This document shows positions 40,649-53,179 of a stretch of DNA of 64,000 nt, piece after piece (position 1 is the first letter of the stretch; every line of letters starts with the position of its first letter). The notes under the pieces were generated by a model, which saw nothing but the letters and a program-made list of their open reading frames with translations, was not told where the DNA came from and did not search any database. Source of the DNA: Actinacidiphila glaucinigra. GTDB lineage: Bacteria; Actinomycetota; Actinomycetes; Streptomycetales; Streptomycetaceae. The position numbers and the translations under genes are program-made. The stretch lies in assembly GCF_900188405.1 (NCBI RefSeq), contig NZ_FZOF01000002.1, forward strand, positions 310,001 through 374,000, given 5' to 3'.

Positions 40649-41644
40649 CTACCAGGCGAAGGCCTCCGGGGACGGGCCGGGACCGGGGAAGATCTCGTCC
40701 AGCTCGGCGAGGAGTTCCGCGGGCAGTTCCAGTTCCACCGCGCGCAGCGCGGAGTCCAGCTGCTCGCGGGTGCGCGGGCCGACGATCGGGCCCGTGATGC
40801 CGGGACGGCCCAGCAGCCAGGCCAGGGCGACGTCACCGGGCTGCAGCCCGGCCTTGTCGACCGCGTCCTCGTACCGCTGCACCTGCTCGCGCAGGGCGCT
40901 GTCCTTCAGCGAGTCGGCGCTGCGGCCGGAGGTGGAACGGGCGCCGCCGCCCTCCCGCTCCTTGCGCAGCGCGCCGCCCAGCAGACCGCCGTGGAGCGGC
41001 GACCAGGGGATGACGCCGAGGCCGTACTCCTGCGCGGCCGGGATGACCTCCATCTCGGCGCGGCGCTCGACCAGGTTGTACAGGCACTGCTCGCTGACCA
41101 GACCCAGCGAGTGGCGCCTGGCGGCGGCCTCGTTGGCCTTGGCGATGCCCCAGCCGGAGAAGTTGGACGACCCGGCGTAGAGGACCTTGCCCTGCTGCAC
41201 CAGGACGTCGATCGCCTGCCAGATCTCCTCCCACGGCGTCGCGCGGTCGATGTGGTGGAACTGGTAGACGTCGATGTGGTCGGTGCCCAGGCGCTTCAGG
41301 CTCGCCTCGGCGGCACGTCGGATGTTGAGCGCGGAGAGCTTGTCGTCGTTCGGCCAGGGGGCGCCGTCGGCGCCCATGTTGCCGTAGACCTTGGTCGCCA
41401 GGACGGTCTTGTCACGGCGGCCGCCGCCCTTGGCGAACCAGCTGCCGATGATCTCCTCGGTACGGCCCTTGTTCTCGCCCCAGCCGTAGACGTTGGCCGT
41501 GTCGAAGAAGTTGACGCCCGCGTCGAGCGCGGCGTCCATGATGGCGTGGCTGTCGGCCTCGTCCGTCTGCGGGCCGAAGTTCATCGTTCCCAGTACGAGC
41601 CGGCTGACCTTGAGTCCGGTGCGTCCGAGCTGTGTGTACTCCAT
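40649..41644 (-). CDS. Aldo/keto reductase
   Basis: The 331-residue protein is a TIM-barrel AKR. The catalytic tetrad is visible as Asp and Tyr in FFDTANVYGWGENKGRTEE, Lys in VLATKVYG and His in YQFHHIDR. The NADPH phosphate site is in GPRTREQLDSAL near the end. The YIFD-like motifs match the AKR11/YajO-type branch. It reduces carbonyls of unknown identity. ATG 41644 gives the standard MEYTQLGRTGLKVS opening. It is divergent from nothing close; the SGNH hydrolase gene ends 34 bases upstream on the same strand. Confidence 0.92.
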   Translation of the reverse strand: MEYTQLGRTGLKVSRLVLGTMNFGPQTDEADSHAIMDAALDAGVNFFDTANVYGWGENKGRTEEIIGSWFAKGGGRRDKTVLATKVYGNMGADGAPWPNDDKLSALNIRRAAEASLKRLGTDHIDVYQFHHIDRATPWEEIWQAIDVLVQQGKVLYAGSSNFSGWGIAKANEAAARRHSLGLVSEQCLYNLVERRAEMEVIPAAQEYGLGVIPWSPLHGGLLGGALRKEREGGGARSTSGRSADSLKDSALREQVQRYEDAVDKAGLQPGDVALAWLLGRPGITGPIVGPRTREQLDSALRAVELELPAELLAELDEIFPGPGPSPEAFAW

Positions 41645-41678
41645 GGGACACAAGCCAAGCCGTTGGAGTGCGCTCGAA

Positions 41679-42437
41679 TCAAGCGGAGTTGAGGGGGTGT
41701 CGGTAGGGCGCCCCCAGCCCCCACGCCTGGTGCGCGGCGTCGGCGAACGCGGCGGCCAGCCGGTGCTCCCCGGAGGCGTTGGGGTGGGTGCCGTCGTAGG
41801 TGTCCCGGGCGATGTCGTACCCGGCCGGGCGGGAGGCCAGCAGCAGCGGGGAGGCCGGGGTGCCCAGATCCGCGACCGCCTTGGCCAGGCGGGTGTTGAA
41901 CTCCTCGCACTGCGAACCGAATCCGGGGTCCTGGTCGCAGCGCGAGTTGGGTATGACCGGCAGCAGCACTGCGGCGACCCGGGGGTTGGCGGCCCGCGCC
42001 CGCGCGACGAACAGCCGCACGTTGGCCTCGGTCTGCCCGGGGTTGGTGTAGAAGCCGAGGTCGATCAGGCCGAGCGACACCAGCAGCACGTCGGGGCGGT
42101 GCTCCCGCACGGCGCCCTCGATCAGCGGCGCCATGTGCAGCCATCCCTCGCCCCAGCCCGCGAGGTGGCGGCGCGCGGAGACGGGGAAGTCGGGGTCGGC
42201 GTAGTGCTGGGAGACGGCCGCGTCGGCGGTGGGGTCGTACAGCGCGGTCCGCGGGCCGACGATCGCGAAGTCCTCGCCCTCCGTGCCCAGCGACCGCAGG
42301 TGCCGCCACATGCGGTAGCGCCAGGTGTGCTCCCCCGCGCTGCCGATGGTCATCGAGTCGCCGACGAACATCCACGCCGTGCGGCGTCCGGGCGTGCGGC
42401 GGGGCCCGTCACCGGGGCCGTGGGGAGCACTGGACAT
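41679..42437 (-). CDS. SGNH/GDSL hydrolase
   Basis: The 252-residue protein has block I FVGDSMTIGSAG (nucleophile Ser about 28), a block III-like VSLGLIDLGF in place of GxND (Asn replaced by Ile, Asp kept) and block V DGTHPNASGEHRLA (Asp and His). No signal peptide is evident, so it is probably cytosolic. The altered block III, which normally supplies the oxyanion Asn, makes activity less certain. Esterase or deacetylase action is the family norm. An adjacent 14-bp palindrome GGGCCCGCGGGCCC lies at 42451-42464, just upstream of its start. Confidence 0.85.
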   Translation of the reverse strand: MSSAPHGPGDGPRRTPGRRTAWMFVGDSMTIGSAGEHTWRYRMWRHLRSLGTEGEDFAIVGPRTALYDPTADAAVSQHYADPDFPVSARRHLAGWGEGWLHMAPLIEGAVREHRPDVLLVSLGLIDLGFYTNPGQTEANVRLFVARARAANPRVAAVLLPVIPNSRCDQDPGFGSQCEEFNTRLAKAVADLGTPASPLLLASRPAGYDIARDTYDGTHPNASGEHRLAAAFADAAHQAWGLGAPYRHPLNSA

Positions 42438-42613
42438 GGAGGGGATCTTAGGGCCCGCGGGCCCGTCGGCGGGGCCCTGACCTCGGGTCCGGCGATGTCG
42501 GGACCGTCACTGCCGAGGGCCGGCGCGCACGGCCCGCCCCCGGGGATTGGCCCAGTGGCACAACCCTTGAATGGCCCTGCTGAGTGGGCCGTTCCGTTCC
42601 TAGGGTGACGGGC

Positions 42614-43219
42614 ATGACGCACTCGGTCGACTTCTACTTCGATCCCATCTGCCCCTTCGCCTGGATCACCTCCCGCTGGATCCTCGAGGTCGAACGGGAA
42701 CGCGAACTGCGCCTGCGCTTCAGGGTGATGAGCCTTTCCGTGCTGAACGAGGGCCGCGAGGGCCTGCCCGAGCGCTACGAGCGGCTGCTGAGCACCGGCT
42801 GGGGCCCGGTGCGGGTCTGCGTCGCCGCCGCCCGGCACCACGGGGAGCACGTGCTGCGCGAGCTGTACACGGCGCTCGGCACCCGGCTGCACGTGCAGGA
42901 CCGCCCGGCCTCCGACGAGGTGCTGCGCGAGGCGCTGGCGGAGGCGGGCCTGCCGCCGGAGCTGGCGGAGGCCGCGGGTGGCACCGCGTACGACGAGGAG
43001 CTGCGCCGGAGCCACCACGAGGGCATGGACCCGGTCGGGGAGGAGGTCGGCACGCCCACCCTGCACATCGACGGGGCCGCCTTCTTCGGCCCCGTCCTCA
43101 CCTCGATCCCGCGCGGCGAGGAGGCGGCGCGGCTCTTCGACGGGGTGCGGGCGCTGGCCGGCCACCCGGCCTTCTTCGAGCTGAAGCGCAGCCGCACCGG
43201 CGGCCTCGACTTCGCCTGA
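42614..43219 (+). CDS. Rv2466c-like mycothiol-dependent nitroreductase family protein
   Basis: The 201-residue protein is a thioredoxin-fold DsbA-like enzyme clearly matching Mycobacterium Rv2466c (Mrx-2) by memory: [45 protein letters not shown] and [16 protein letters not shown]. The active site is CPFA: Cys13 is present, but Ala16 replaces the second Cys of the CPWC form. That allows a monothiol mycothiol mechanism but not dithiol exchange. It would use mycothiol to reduce oxidised thiols or nitro compounds. TAGGGT (42601-42606) is 7 bases before the ATG, so the mRNA is probably leaderless. Confidence 0.88.
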   Translation: MTHSVDFYFDPICPFAWITSRWILEVERERELRLRFRVMSLSVLNEGREGLPERYERLLSTGWGPVRVCVAAARHHGEHVLRELYTALGTRLHVQDRPASDEVLREALAEAGLPPELAEAAGGTAYDEELRRSHHEGMDPVGEEVGTPTLHIDGAAFFGPVLTSIPRGEEAARLFDGVRALAGHPAFFELKRSRTGGLDFA

Positions 43220-43247
43220 GCCGTCGTGCACCTGGCAGGCTTGGCGC

Positions 43248-44264
43248 ATGCGCCCACTGCTCGCCGCGGCCGCGGCCTCCGTCCTCGTCATGGGTCCCCT
43301 GGTCGGCACCGCGGCCGCCGACGACGGGGAGTCCGTGGCCTTCACGATGTCGGACCCGCGGATCACCGAGTCGAGCGGCCTGGTCGCCAGCCGTCTCCAC
43401 AAGGGCGTCTACTGGACGCACAACGACAGCGACGACGGCCCGTACGTCTACGCCGTCGACTCCGCGACGGGGAAGACGGTCGCCACCGTCACCCTGCGCG
43501 GCGTGGGCAGCCCGCGCGACGTCGAGGCGATCTCGATGGGCCCGGACGGCGCCCTCTACGTCGGCGACATCGGCGACAACCTCGACGGCTCCTGGCCGCA
43601 CGTGTGGATCTACCGCTTCCCGGAGCCGAAGCGGCTGGCGGACCAGACGGTGACCGCGACGCAGTTCACCGTCACCTACGACAAGGGCCCGCGCAACGCC
43701 GAGGCGATGATGGTCGACCCGAAGACCGGGCGGGTGTACATCGCGAGCAAGAACGAGGACGGCGGCGGCCTCTACGAGGGCCCGGCGAAGCTCTCCGCGA
43801 GCGGCACCAACGTCTTCCGGCGGATCGCGGACATCCCGCTGTGGATCACCGACGGCGCCTTCTCCCCGGACGGCAGCCGGCTGGTGCTGCGCGGCTACTT
43901 CGGCGCCCTGATGTACCGCTGGTCCGACGGCACGGCGCGCCGGATCGACCAGATGCACGTGCCACTGCAGCGGCAGGGCGAGTCCGTCGCCTTCACCCCG
44001 GACGGCCGGTCCCTGATGTACGGCAGCGAGGGCACGGACAGCGAGGTCTGGCGCTCGCCGCTGAGCGGGGACGACCTGCCGGAAGCCGCCCGCCGTGCGG
44101 CCTCCTCCTCGCCCGGGTCCCCGGGGAGTTCCTCGGCGGACGCCGTGGGTTCCGGCGCGGACGAGCCCGGTTCGACCCGGCAGTTCACGCTGGGCGCCGT
44201 CACCCTGGCCGCGATCGCCGCGCTGCTGATCGGGGTGCGCCGGCTGCTGCGCCGGGAGCGCTGA
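43248..44264 (+). CDS. Secreted beta-propeller-like protein with C-terminal membrane anchor
   Basis: The 338-residue protein has a Sec signal (LLAAAAASVLVMGPLVGTAAA, cleavage about residue 24), a repeat-rich domain with WD40/YVTN-like strands (YVYAVDSATGKTVATVTL, DGALYVGDIGDN, FSPDGSRLVLRGY), a Ser/Gly linker and a C-terminal helix (FTLGAVTLAAIAALLIGV) followed by RRLLRRER. That tail resembles a membrane anchor with a basic stop, so the propeller would face the cell exterior. Function is unknown. It lies 28 bases after the Rv2466c-like gene and shares a terminator with serC. Confidence 0.75.
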   Translation: MRPLLAAAAASVLVMGPLVGTAAADDGESVAFTMSDPRITESSGLVASRLHKGVYWTHNDSDDGPYVYAVDSATGKTVATVTLRGVGSPRDVEAISMGPDGALYVGDIGDNLDGSWPHVWIYRFPEPKRLADQTVTATQFTVTYDKGPRNAEAMMVDPKTGRVYIASKNEDGGGLYEGPAKLSASGTNVFRRIADIPLWITDGAFSPDGSRLVLRGYFGALMYRWSDGTARRIDQMHVPLQRQGESVAFTPDGRSLMYGSEGTDSEVWRSPLSGDDLPEAARRAASSSPGSPGSSSADAVGSGADEPGSTRQFTLGAVTLAAIAALLIGVRRLLRRER

Positions 44265-44277
44265 GGCGCCGCGGGAA

Positions 44278-44313
44278 CGCCGACGGGCGGGGCGGTCGCC
44301 CCGCCCGTCGGCG
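44278..44313. terminator. Strong two-way terminator, 16-bp stem
   Basis: CGCCGACGGGCGGGGC (44278-44293) and its exact complement (44298-44313) enclose the loop GGTC. It stands 13 bases after the secreted-protein stop and 23 bases from the serC stop on the other strand. This is the strongest simple hairpin in the window. Confidence 0.85.
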
Positions 44314-44336
44314 GTGGTGGCCCCGTGGGGCCGGGG

Positions 44337-48331
<3,995 letters not shown>

Positions 48332-48359
48332 GCAGCGGGCCGGGGAAAAGCGGGCGGGC

Positions 48360-48938
48360 TCAGAACTCCGCGGTGTCCAGCTCCAGTCCGAAGGGCTCGG
48401 GCAGCCGCAGCGGCGTGCCGAAGGGGTGCGGGCCGTCCACCGACCGGTAGCCGAGCTCCCCCGGCTCCGCGTACAGGGTGCAGCTGCGCTCCTGCCGGTC
48501 GACGAGGAGGTACAGCGGGGCGCCGTACTCGGCGTAGCGGCGGCGTTTGACGATTCGGTCGGTGTCGCCGTTGGACTCGGAGGTCACCTCCACCACCAGC
48601 AGGGTCTGGTGGGGGACGAGAGCGTCGGCTTCCGCCAGGTCTTCCGGCACGACGGCCAGGTCCGGCACGTACCAGTTGCCACTGCCGGGAAGGTCCAGGT
48701 TCCCCGAGCCCGAGAGGCAGCCCATCTTCTGCACGACGGGGTCGATCTGCCGACGGATCATGGCTGCGGCCTTCTCATGCCCCCACGTAGGTGGCACCAC
48801 TTGCTGGATGGCCCCCTCGACGATCTGCACCCGGTCCCCCCCGTGGTGCCGGATCGCGTACTTGAGCGCGGTTTCCGGGTCGTCCGGCGCGTACGAACCG
48901 GCGGCCGCCCGAGGCGCCCAGTGGGGCTGTGAGCTCAT
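48360..48938 (-). CDS. Uma2-family PD-(D/E)XK-fold protein
   Basis: The 192-residue protein matches the Uma2 family abundant in actinobacteria and cyanobacteria: VQIVEGAIQQVVPP near 42-55, VPDLAVVPEDLAE near 103 with the catalytic-type Asp, and LLVVEVTSESN with the ExT motif. The fold is that of restriction nucleases but a role is not established. ATG 48938 has GGAGG 5 bases before. It is a lone gene converging with the FAD/Fe-S gene. No mobile element or toxin partner is nearby. Confidence 0.85.
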   Translation of the reverse strand: MSSQPHWAPRAAAGSYAPDDPETALKYAIRHHGGDRVQIVEGAIQQVVPPTWGHEKAAAMIRRQIDPVVQKMGCLSGSGNLDLPGSGNWYVPDLAVVPEDLAEADALVPHQTLLVVEVTSESNGDTDRIVKRRRYAEYGAPLYLLVDRQERSCTLYAEPGELGYRSVDGPHPFGTPLRLPEPFGLELDTAEF

Positions 48939-49077
48939 CGGTCCTCCAGGGGGCTCCGCACACGCGACTGACGACACCTCCGATTCTCACGCAGCCGCCG
49001 CCCGTCCGGGGCGCCCCGATCGCACATTCACTCGAAACGATGAAGCACCCCCGAGGTCACCGACGCCGGCACCAGGG

Positions 49078-49980
49078 TCACGGCACCAGCACGAGCCTCC
49101 CCCGCACGCCCCCCTCCGCGAGGCGCGCGTGGGCCTTCGCGGCCTCCTCCAGCGGGTAGGTGTCGGCCACCCGCGTGGTGAGCACGCCCCGGTCCAGCAG
49201 GGCCACGAGTTCCGCGAGGCGCCCGCCGTCCGGCTGGACCTGCACGGCGGCGACGCGGATGCCGCGCACGGCGGCGGGCACCGCGTCGGGCCGGACGGTG
49301 ACGTAGCCGCCGCCGTCCGGTACGGCCGCCAGGACGGGGGCGCCGAGCGCCGCCGCGTCGAGGGCGGCGTCGGCCCGGACGCCGTCCAGGGACGACACGG
49401 CCTCGTCGGCGCCCAGTTCCCGCAGCAGCGGGAGGTCGGCGGGGCGGGCGAGTGCCACGACGTGCAGCCCCGCGTGCCGGGCCAGCTGGACGGCGTAGCC
49501 CCCGACCGCGCCCGCCGCGCCGGTGACCAGCAGGCGGTCGCCGGGCCGGACGGCGAGCAGGCCGAGCGCCTGGTCGGCGGTGAGGGCGTTGGTGGGGAGG
49601 GTGGCGGCGTGGACGGGGTCGACGGACGAGGGAGCCGCGGCGAGGGCGTCCGCGCCCAGCACGACGTACTCGGCGTGCGCCTTGGTCCGCTGCCCGAACC
49701 CGCCCACCGCGCCCACGACGGCCGTGCCCGGCACGGGGACGGAGACCCCGGCGCCGACCGCGTCCACGGTCCCCGCGACGTCCCAGCCCAGCCCGAGGAA
49801 GGCGCCGGGCGCCAGTGCCCCGGCCCCGAGCAGACCGGCCCGTACGGCGAGGTCGGCGGGGTTGACCCCGGCCGCGGCCACCCGCACCCGGACCTCGCCC
49901 GGGCCCGGCTCGGGCAGCGGCACCTCGGCGACCTCCAGCACCTCGGGCCCGCCGAATTCCCTGATCACGACAGCACGCAT
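49078..49980 (-). CDS. NADPH:quinone reductase-like zinc-less MDR
   Basis: The 300-residue protein is a medium-chain reductase of the quinone-oxidoreductase (Qor) type. It lacks the catalytic and structural zinc Cys sets of alcohol dehydrogenases, and has GVNPADLAVRAG, LGLGWDVAGTV and the cofactor loop VTGAAGAVGGYAVQLAR. It probably reduces quinones or enones with NADPH. It is divergent from an HxlR regulator, a common pairing (YodB/QorR type) that answers to electrophiles or redox state. Confidence 0.9.
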   Translation of the reverse strand: MRAVVIREFGGPEVLEVAEVPLPEPGPGEVRVRVAAAGVNPADLAVRAGLLGAGALAPGAFLGLGWDVAGTVDAVGAGVSVPVPGTAVVGAVGGFGQRTKAHAEYVVLGADALAAAPSSVDPVHAATLPTNALTADQALGLLAVRPGDRLLVTGAAGAVGGYAVQLARHAGLHVVALARPADLPLLRELGADEAVSSLDGVRADAALDAAALGAPVLAAVPDGGGYVTVRPDAVPAAVRGIRVAAVQVQPDGGRLAELVALLDRGVLTTRVADTYPLEEAAKAHARLAEGGVRGRLVLVP

Positions 49981-50065
49981 GGCAGAAGCTCCCTGTTCCT
50001 GAGGATGTGCGACGACTGGTCCCGCCGTCATCACAAACCTAGGGAGAGCTACTCTCTCCGGGTAA

Positions 50066-50087
50066 GTACGCACCTGGAAGTGCGTAC
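50066..50087. promoter_or_regulatory. HxlR-type operator GTACGCAC-N6-GTGCGTAC
   Basis: Perfect 8-bp arms (50066-50073 and 50080-50087) lie 28 bases before the HxlR gene and 85 bases before the quinone reductase gene. GTAC-ended inverted repeats of this kind are typical targets of HxlR/DUF24 repressors such as QorR, so the regulator probably controls both genes through it. Confidence 0.65.
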
Positions 50088-50115
50088 CGAACCCAGGAGT
50101 CCGGAGGAGAGCCCC

Positions 50116-50523
50116 ATGGCGACGGTCACCGCGTCCGAACGGCGCGAGGAGGCTCGCGCGGCCTACAACGCGTTCATGAAGGGCTGCCCGACGAACCAGT
50201 TGCTCATCCGGATCAGCGACAAGTGGGCCGGCCTGCTCATGGCCGCCCTCAAGGACGGCCCGCAGCGTTACAGCGACCTGGGCCGCCGCATCGCGGGCGT
50301 CAGCCAGAAGATGCTCACGCAGACGCTGCGCACCCTGGAGCGGGACGGACTGGTCGAGCGGACCGTCACGCCGTCCGTGCCCGTACGGGTGGACTACGCG
50401 CTGACGCCGCTGGGCGAGAGCCTGGCCGTGCTGTTCTCCGCCGTGAAGGACTGGGCGGAGGAGCACATCGAGGAGGTCGTCGAGGCCCGCGAGCGCTACG
50501 ACGCCGGAGCGGGCACGTCCTGA
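50116..50523 (+). CDS. HxlR-family transcriptional regulator
   Basis: The 135-residue protein is a winged helix of the HxlR/DUF24 type: CPTNQLLIRISDKWAGLLM, FSDLG-like YSDLGRRIAGVSQKMLTQTL, then the wing VPVRVDYALTPLGESL. Cys29 in GCPTNQ corresponds to the redox-sensing Cys of YodB/QorR-type members, where oxidation relieves repression. ATG 50116 follows GGAGGAGA. It probably represses itself and the divergent quinone reductase through the GTACGCAC palindrome. Confidence 0.9.
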   Translation: MATVTASERREEARAAYNAFMKGCPTNQLLIRISDKWAGLLMAALKDGPQRYSDLGRRIAGVSQKMLTQTLRTLERDGLVERTVTPSVPVRVDYALTPLGESLAVLFSAVKDWAEEHIEEVVEARERYDAGAGTS

Positions 50524-50639
50524 GGCGGCCCGGGGCCGCCCCGGTTTCACCGATCCCCTGTGCCGTTCATCCGTTTTCCGGCATTCTGTTGAGCCATAAT
50601 CGGCCATTTCGGCTGAGTTACGGCAATGGGGGGAACATC

Positions 50640-51062
50640 ATGCCCGGTGGAGAGCGGGGCACGCTCGGTCGGATCGTGAGAGCGCTCAGCCTGGTGACGC
50701 TGGTGACCGTCTATGTCTCCAGCCTGCTGATCACCTACCGCCAGCTGCACGCCAAACCCGTGCTGCAGGAGGTCATCGGGGCACCGGACTGGACCCGCGC
50801 GGTGCTGGTCATGGGCCTGGTCATCGGCGGCGGCCTGGGCACGGCCGCGGCGATCGTCGACGACCGCCGCGAGCTGCCCTCCTGGTTCCTGACCGCCGTG
50901 GGCGTGGCGGGTGCGCTGGCCTGGAGCCTGTGGGCCTCGTCGAGCCTGGGCGAGGACTACGTCCACATGCTCTTCGCGGCCACCGCCCCGGTCACCGGCA
51001 TGCTGGTGTGGGCCGAGCTGATGCGGCAGTTCCGCAACCAGCGCCGCCTCGCCGTCGCCTGA
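50640..51062 (+). CDS. Four-helix membrane protein of unknown function
   Basis: The 140-residue protein has four hydrophobic segments, beginning near residues 14, 52, 83 and 107, with Arg-rich ends. No family was recognised. ATG 50640 has a GGGGGGAA site just upstream. Between the HxlR stop and this gene are 116 bases with lower GC near 50575-50625 that may hold its own promoter. A short hairpin (51065-51084) follows. Nothing ties it to the neighbours. Confidence 0.65.
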   Translation: MPGGERGTLGRIVRALSLVTLVTVYVSSLLITYRQLHAKPVLQEVIGAPDWTRAVLVMGLVIGGGLGTAAAIVDDRRELPSWFLTAVGVAGALAWSLWASSSLGEDYVHMLFAATAPVTGMLVWAELMRQFRNQRRLAVA

Positions 51063-51064
51063 CC

Positions 51065-51084
51065 GCCCGGGCGGGCGCCCGGGC
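51065..51084. terminator. Hairpin between convergent genes
   Basis: GCCCGGGC (51065-51072) and GCCCGGGC (51077-51084) are self-complementary arms around GGGC. It lies directly after the membrane-protein stop and 12 bases from the MFS stop on the other strand. Confidence 0.5.
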
Positions 51085-51095
51085 CGGGGCCGCGC

Positions 51096-52562
51096 TCAGG
51101 CGGCCACCGACTCCGACTCCCGCGGGACGAACTCGATCAGTTTGTGGTCCTTGCCGCGGTGCAGGTCGATCTTGAGCCGCAGCCCGCCCAGCCGCGCCAG
51201 GACGAGTCCGACGCAGGCCGCCGCCGCGGCGGCGACCAGGCCGCCGGCCAGGAAGCCGGTCCTGGCCCCGAAGACGTCGGTGATCCAGCCGACGAGCGGT
51301 CCGCCCAGCGGTGTGCCGCCCACGAAGACCATCATGAACAGGCTCATGACGCGGCCCCGCATGGCGGGGTCGGTGGCCAGCTGCACGCTGGCGTTGGCGG
51401 TGGTGTTGAAGGTCAGCCCGAAGATGCCGATCGGCAGCATGAGCACCAGGAAGATCCAGTACGTCGGCGCCAGCGCCGCCACGACCTCCAGCAGGCCGAA
51501 CCCCAGCGCCGCGCCGACCAGCAGCCGCAGCCGGCTGCTTCCGCGCCGCGCCGCCAGCAGCGCGCCGACCACGGAGCCGACCGCGAGGAGCGAGTTGAAC
51601 AGGCCGTACATGCCGGCGTCGCCGTGGAAGACGTCGTCGGCGAAGGCGGTGAGCCAGATCGGGAAGTTGTACGCGAAGGTGCCGATGAAGCCGACCAGGA
51701 CGATGGGCCAGATCAGCTCGGGCCGCCCGGCGACGTAGCGCAGCCCCTCGCGCAGCTGGCCCTTGCCGCGCGGCGCGGTGGGCACCTCGTACAGCTGGGA
51801 ACTACGCATGAGCAGCAGCCCGGCGAGCGGCGCCAGGAAGGACAGGCCGTTGAAGAGGAACGCCCAGCCGCTGCCGACCGCGGTGATCAGGGCGCCCGCG
51901 ACGGCGGGGCCGACGAGGCGGGCGCTCTGGAAGTTGGCGGAGTTCAGCGAGACCGCGTTGCGGACGTCGGCCGGGCCGACCATCTCGACGACGAAGGCCT
52001 GGCGGGCCGGGTTGTCCACGACGGTGACCATGCCGACGGCGAAGGCCATGGCGTACACGTGCCAGACCTGCACGGCGCCGCTGAGGGTCAGCGCGGCGAG
52101 GCCGAGGCCCAGCAGACCCATGAGGGCCTGGGTGGCCACCAGGATGCGGCGCTTGGGGTAGCGGTCGGCGATGACGCCGCCGTAGAGCCCGAAGAGGAGC
52201 ATGGGGAGGAACTGCAGCGCGGTCGTGATGCCGACGGCGAAGGAGGAGCCCGTGAGGCTCAGCACCAGCCAGTCCTGCGCGATGCGGGACATCCAGGTGC
52301 CGGTGTTGGAGACGATCGCGCCGCCGGCGAAGAGCCGGTAGTTGCGGTTGCGGAGCGAGCTGAACATGCCGCCGGGCGCGGGCGGCGCGGCGGGGCGTCC
52401 GGCACCGGGAGCCACGGGCGTTCCCGGGGTTCCGGCGGCCCCCGCGGCGGCGTCGGCGCCCGCCGCGGTGGGCAGGTCGGCCGGGTCGGCGGTGCCGGCC
52501 GGCTCCGTCCGCTCAGGGATGTTCGGTTCGGGTGCGGCTTCTGATGCGGCTGCCGAACTCAA
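51096..52562 (-). CDS. MFS transporter (macrolide-efflux/enterobactin-exporter-like)
   Basis: The 488-residue protein has an Ala/Pro/Gly-rich 65-residue front and twelve helices of the MFS_3 (EntS/MefA-like) branch: FSSLRNRNYRLFAGG, GGVIADRYPKRRIL and RGRVMSLFMMVFVGGTPLG. It is probably a proton-driven exporter of drugs or siderophore-like molecules. A TTG start at 52562 with AGGAGG upstream is used; no ATG precedes the fold until residue 66. It is 18 bases after the MarR gene, so both are in one unit and the MarR protein probably controls export. Confidence 0.88.
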   Translation of the reverse strand: MSSAAASEAAPEPNIPERTEPAGTADPADLPTAAGADAAAGAAGTPGTPVAPGAGRPAAPPAPGGMFSSLRNRNYRLFAGGAIVSNTGTWMSRIAQDWLVLSLTGSSFAVGITTALQFLPMLLFGLYGGVIADRYPKRRILVATQALMGLLGLGLAALTLSGAVQVWHVYAMAFAVGMVTVVDNPARQAFVVEMVGPADVRNAVSLNSANFQSARLVGPAVAGALITAVGSGWAFLFNGLSFLAPLAGLLLMRSSQLYEVPTAPRGKGQLREGLRYVAGRPELIWPIVLVGFIGTFAYNFPIWLTAFADDVFHGDAGMYGLFNSLLAVGSVVGALLAARRGSSRLRLLVGAALGFGLLEVVAALAPTYWIFLVLMLPIGIFGLTFNTTANASVQLATDPAMRGRVMSLFMMVFVGGTPLGGPLVGWITDVFGARTGFLAGGLVAAAAAACVGLVLARLGGLRLKIDLHRGKDHKLIEFVPRESESVAA

Positions 52563-52580
52563 TCCGGTCTCGCCTCCTCT

Positions 52581-53036
52581 TCATCGGTTCCTTGCGTCGG
52601 CGTGAGCGAGCTTCTCCAGGACGGGCGCCGCCTCCCTGAGCACGGCGCGTTCCTCCTCCGAGAGGGTGGCCATGAGCTCGGCCAGGAACGCGTTGCGCCG
52701 GGCCCGGCTCTCCTCGAGCATCGTCTCCGCCTGCTCGGTCTGCCGGACGACGACCTGGCGCCGGTCGTCCGGATGCGGGTCCCGGTGCACCAGTCCCTTG
52801 GACTCGAGCATGGCGACGATCCGCGTCATGGACGGCGGCTGTACGTGCTCCTTGCGGGCCAGCTCCCCGGGGGTGGCGGACCCGCAGCGCGCGAGGGTGC
52901 CCAGCACGGACATCTCGGTCGGGCTCAGCGACTCGTCGACCCGCTGGTGGCGCAGTCGGCGGGAGAGCCGCATCACGGCACCGCGCAGCGTGTTCACCGC
53001 TGTGCGGTCGTCCTCGGACAGTTCGGTCACGTTCAT
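52581..53036 (-). CDS. MarR-family transcriptional regulator
   Basis: The 151-residue protein is a winged-helix MarR dimer type: LSPTEMSVLGTLARCGSATPGELA, HVQPPSMTRIVAMLESKGLV, HRDPHPDDRRQVVV (wing) and a C-terminal helix. It likely represses itself and the downstream MFS exporter and is released by a small phenolic or drug ligand. The start overlaps a low-GC tract (53037-53075, containing TAGCTCATTACTTACGCTA) that probably holds its promoter and operator. No other gene lies upstream on that strand. Confidence 0.92.
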   Translation of the reverse strand: MNVTELSEDDRTAVNTLRGAVMRLSRRLRHQRVDESLSPTEMSVLGTLARCGSATPGELARKEHVQPPSMTRIVAMLESKGLVHRDPHPDDRRQVVVRQTEQAETMLEESRARRNAFLAELMATLSEEERAVLREAAPVLEKLAHADARNR

Positions 53037-53179
53037 TAGACTAGCTCATTACTTACGCTAAATAAAAATTGCCGGAGCGATGCCGCGTCCAAACACATTC
53101 GTCAAGGAAGTCACCCATCCGGGTGAGTTCCGCCCCGAAAACGACGCATGCTCCGAGGGGCCCGCCGGACCCTTGGGCC

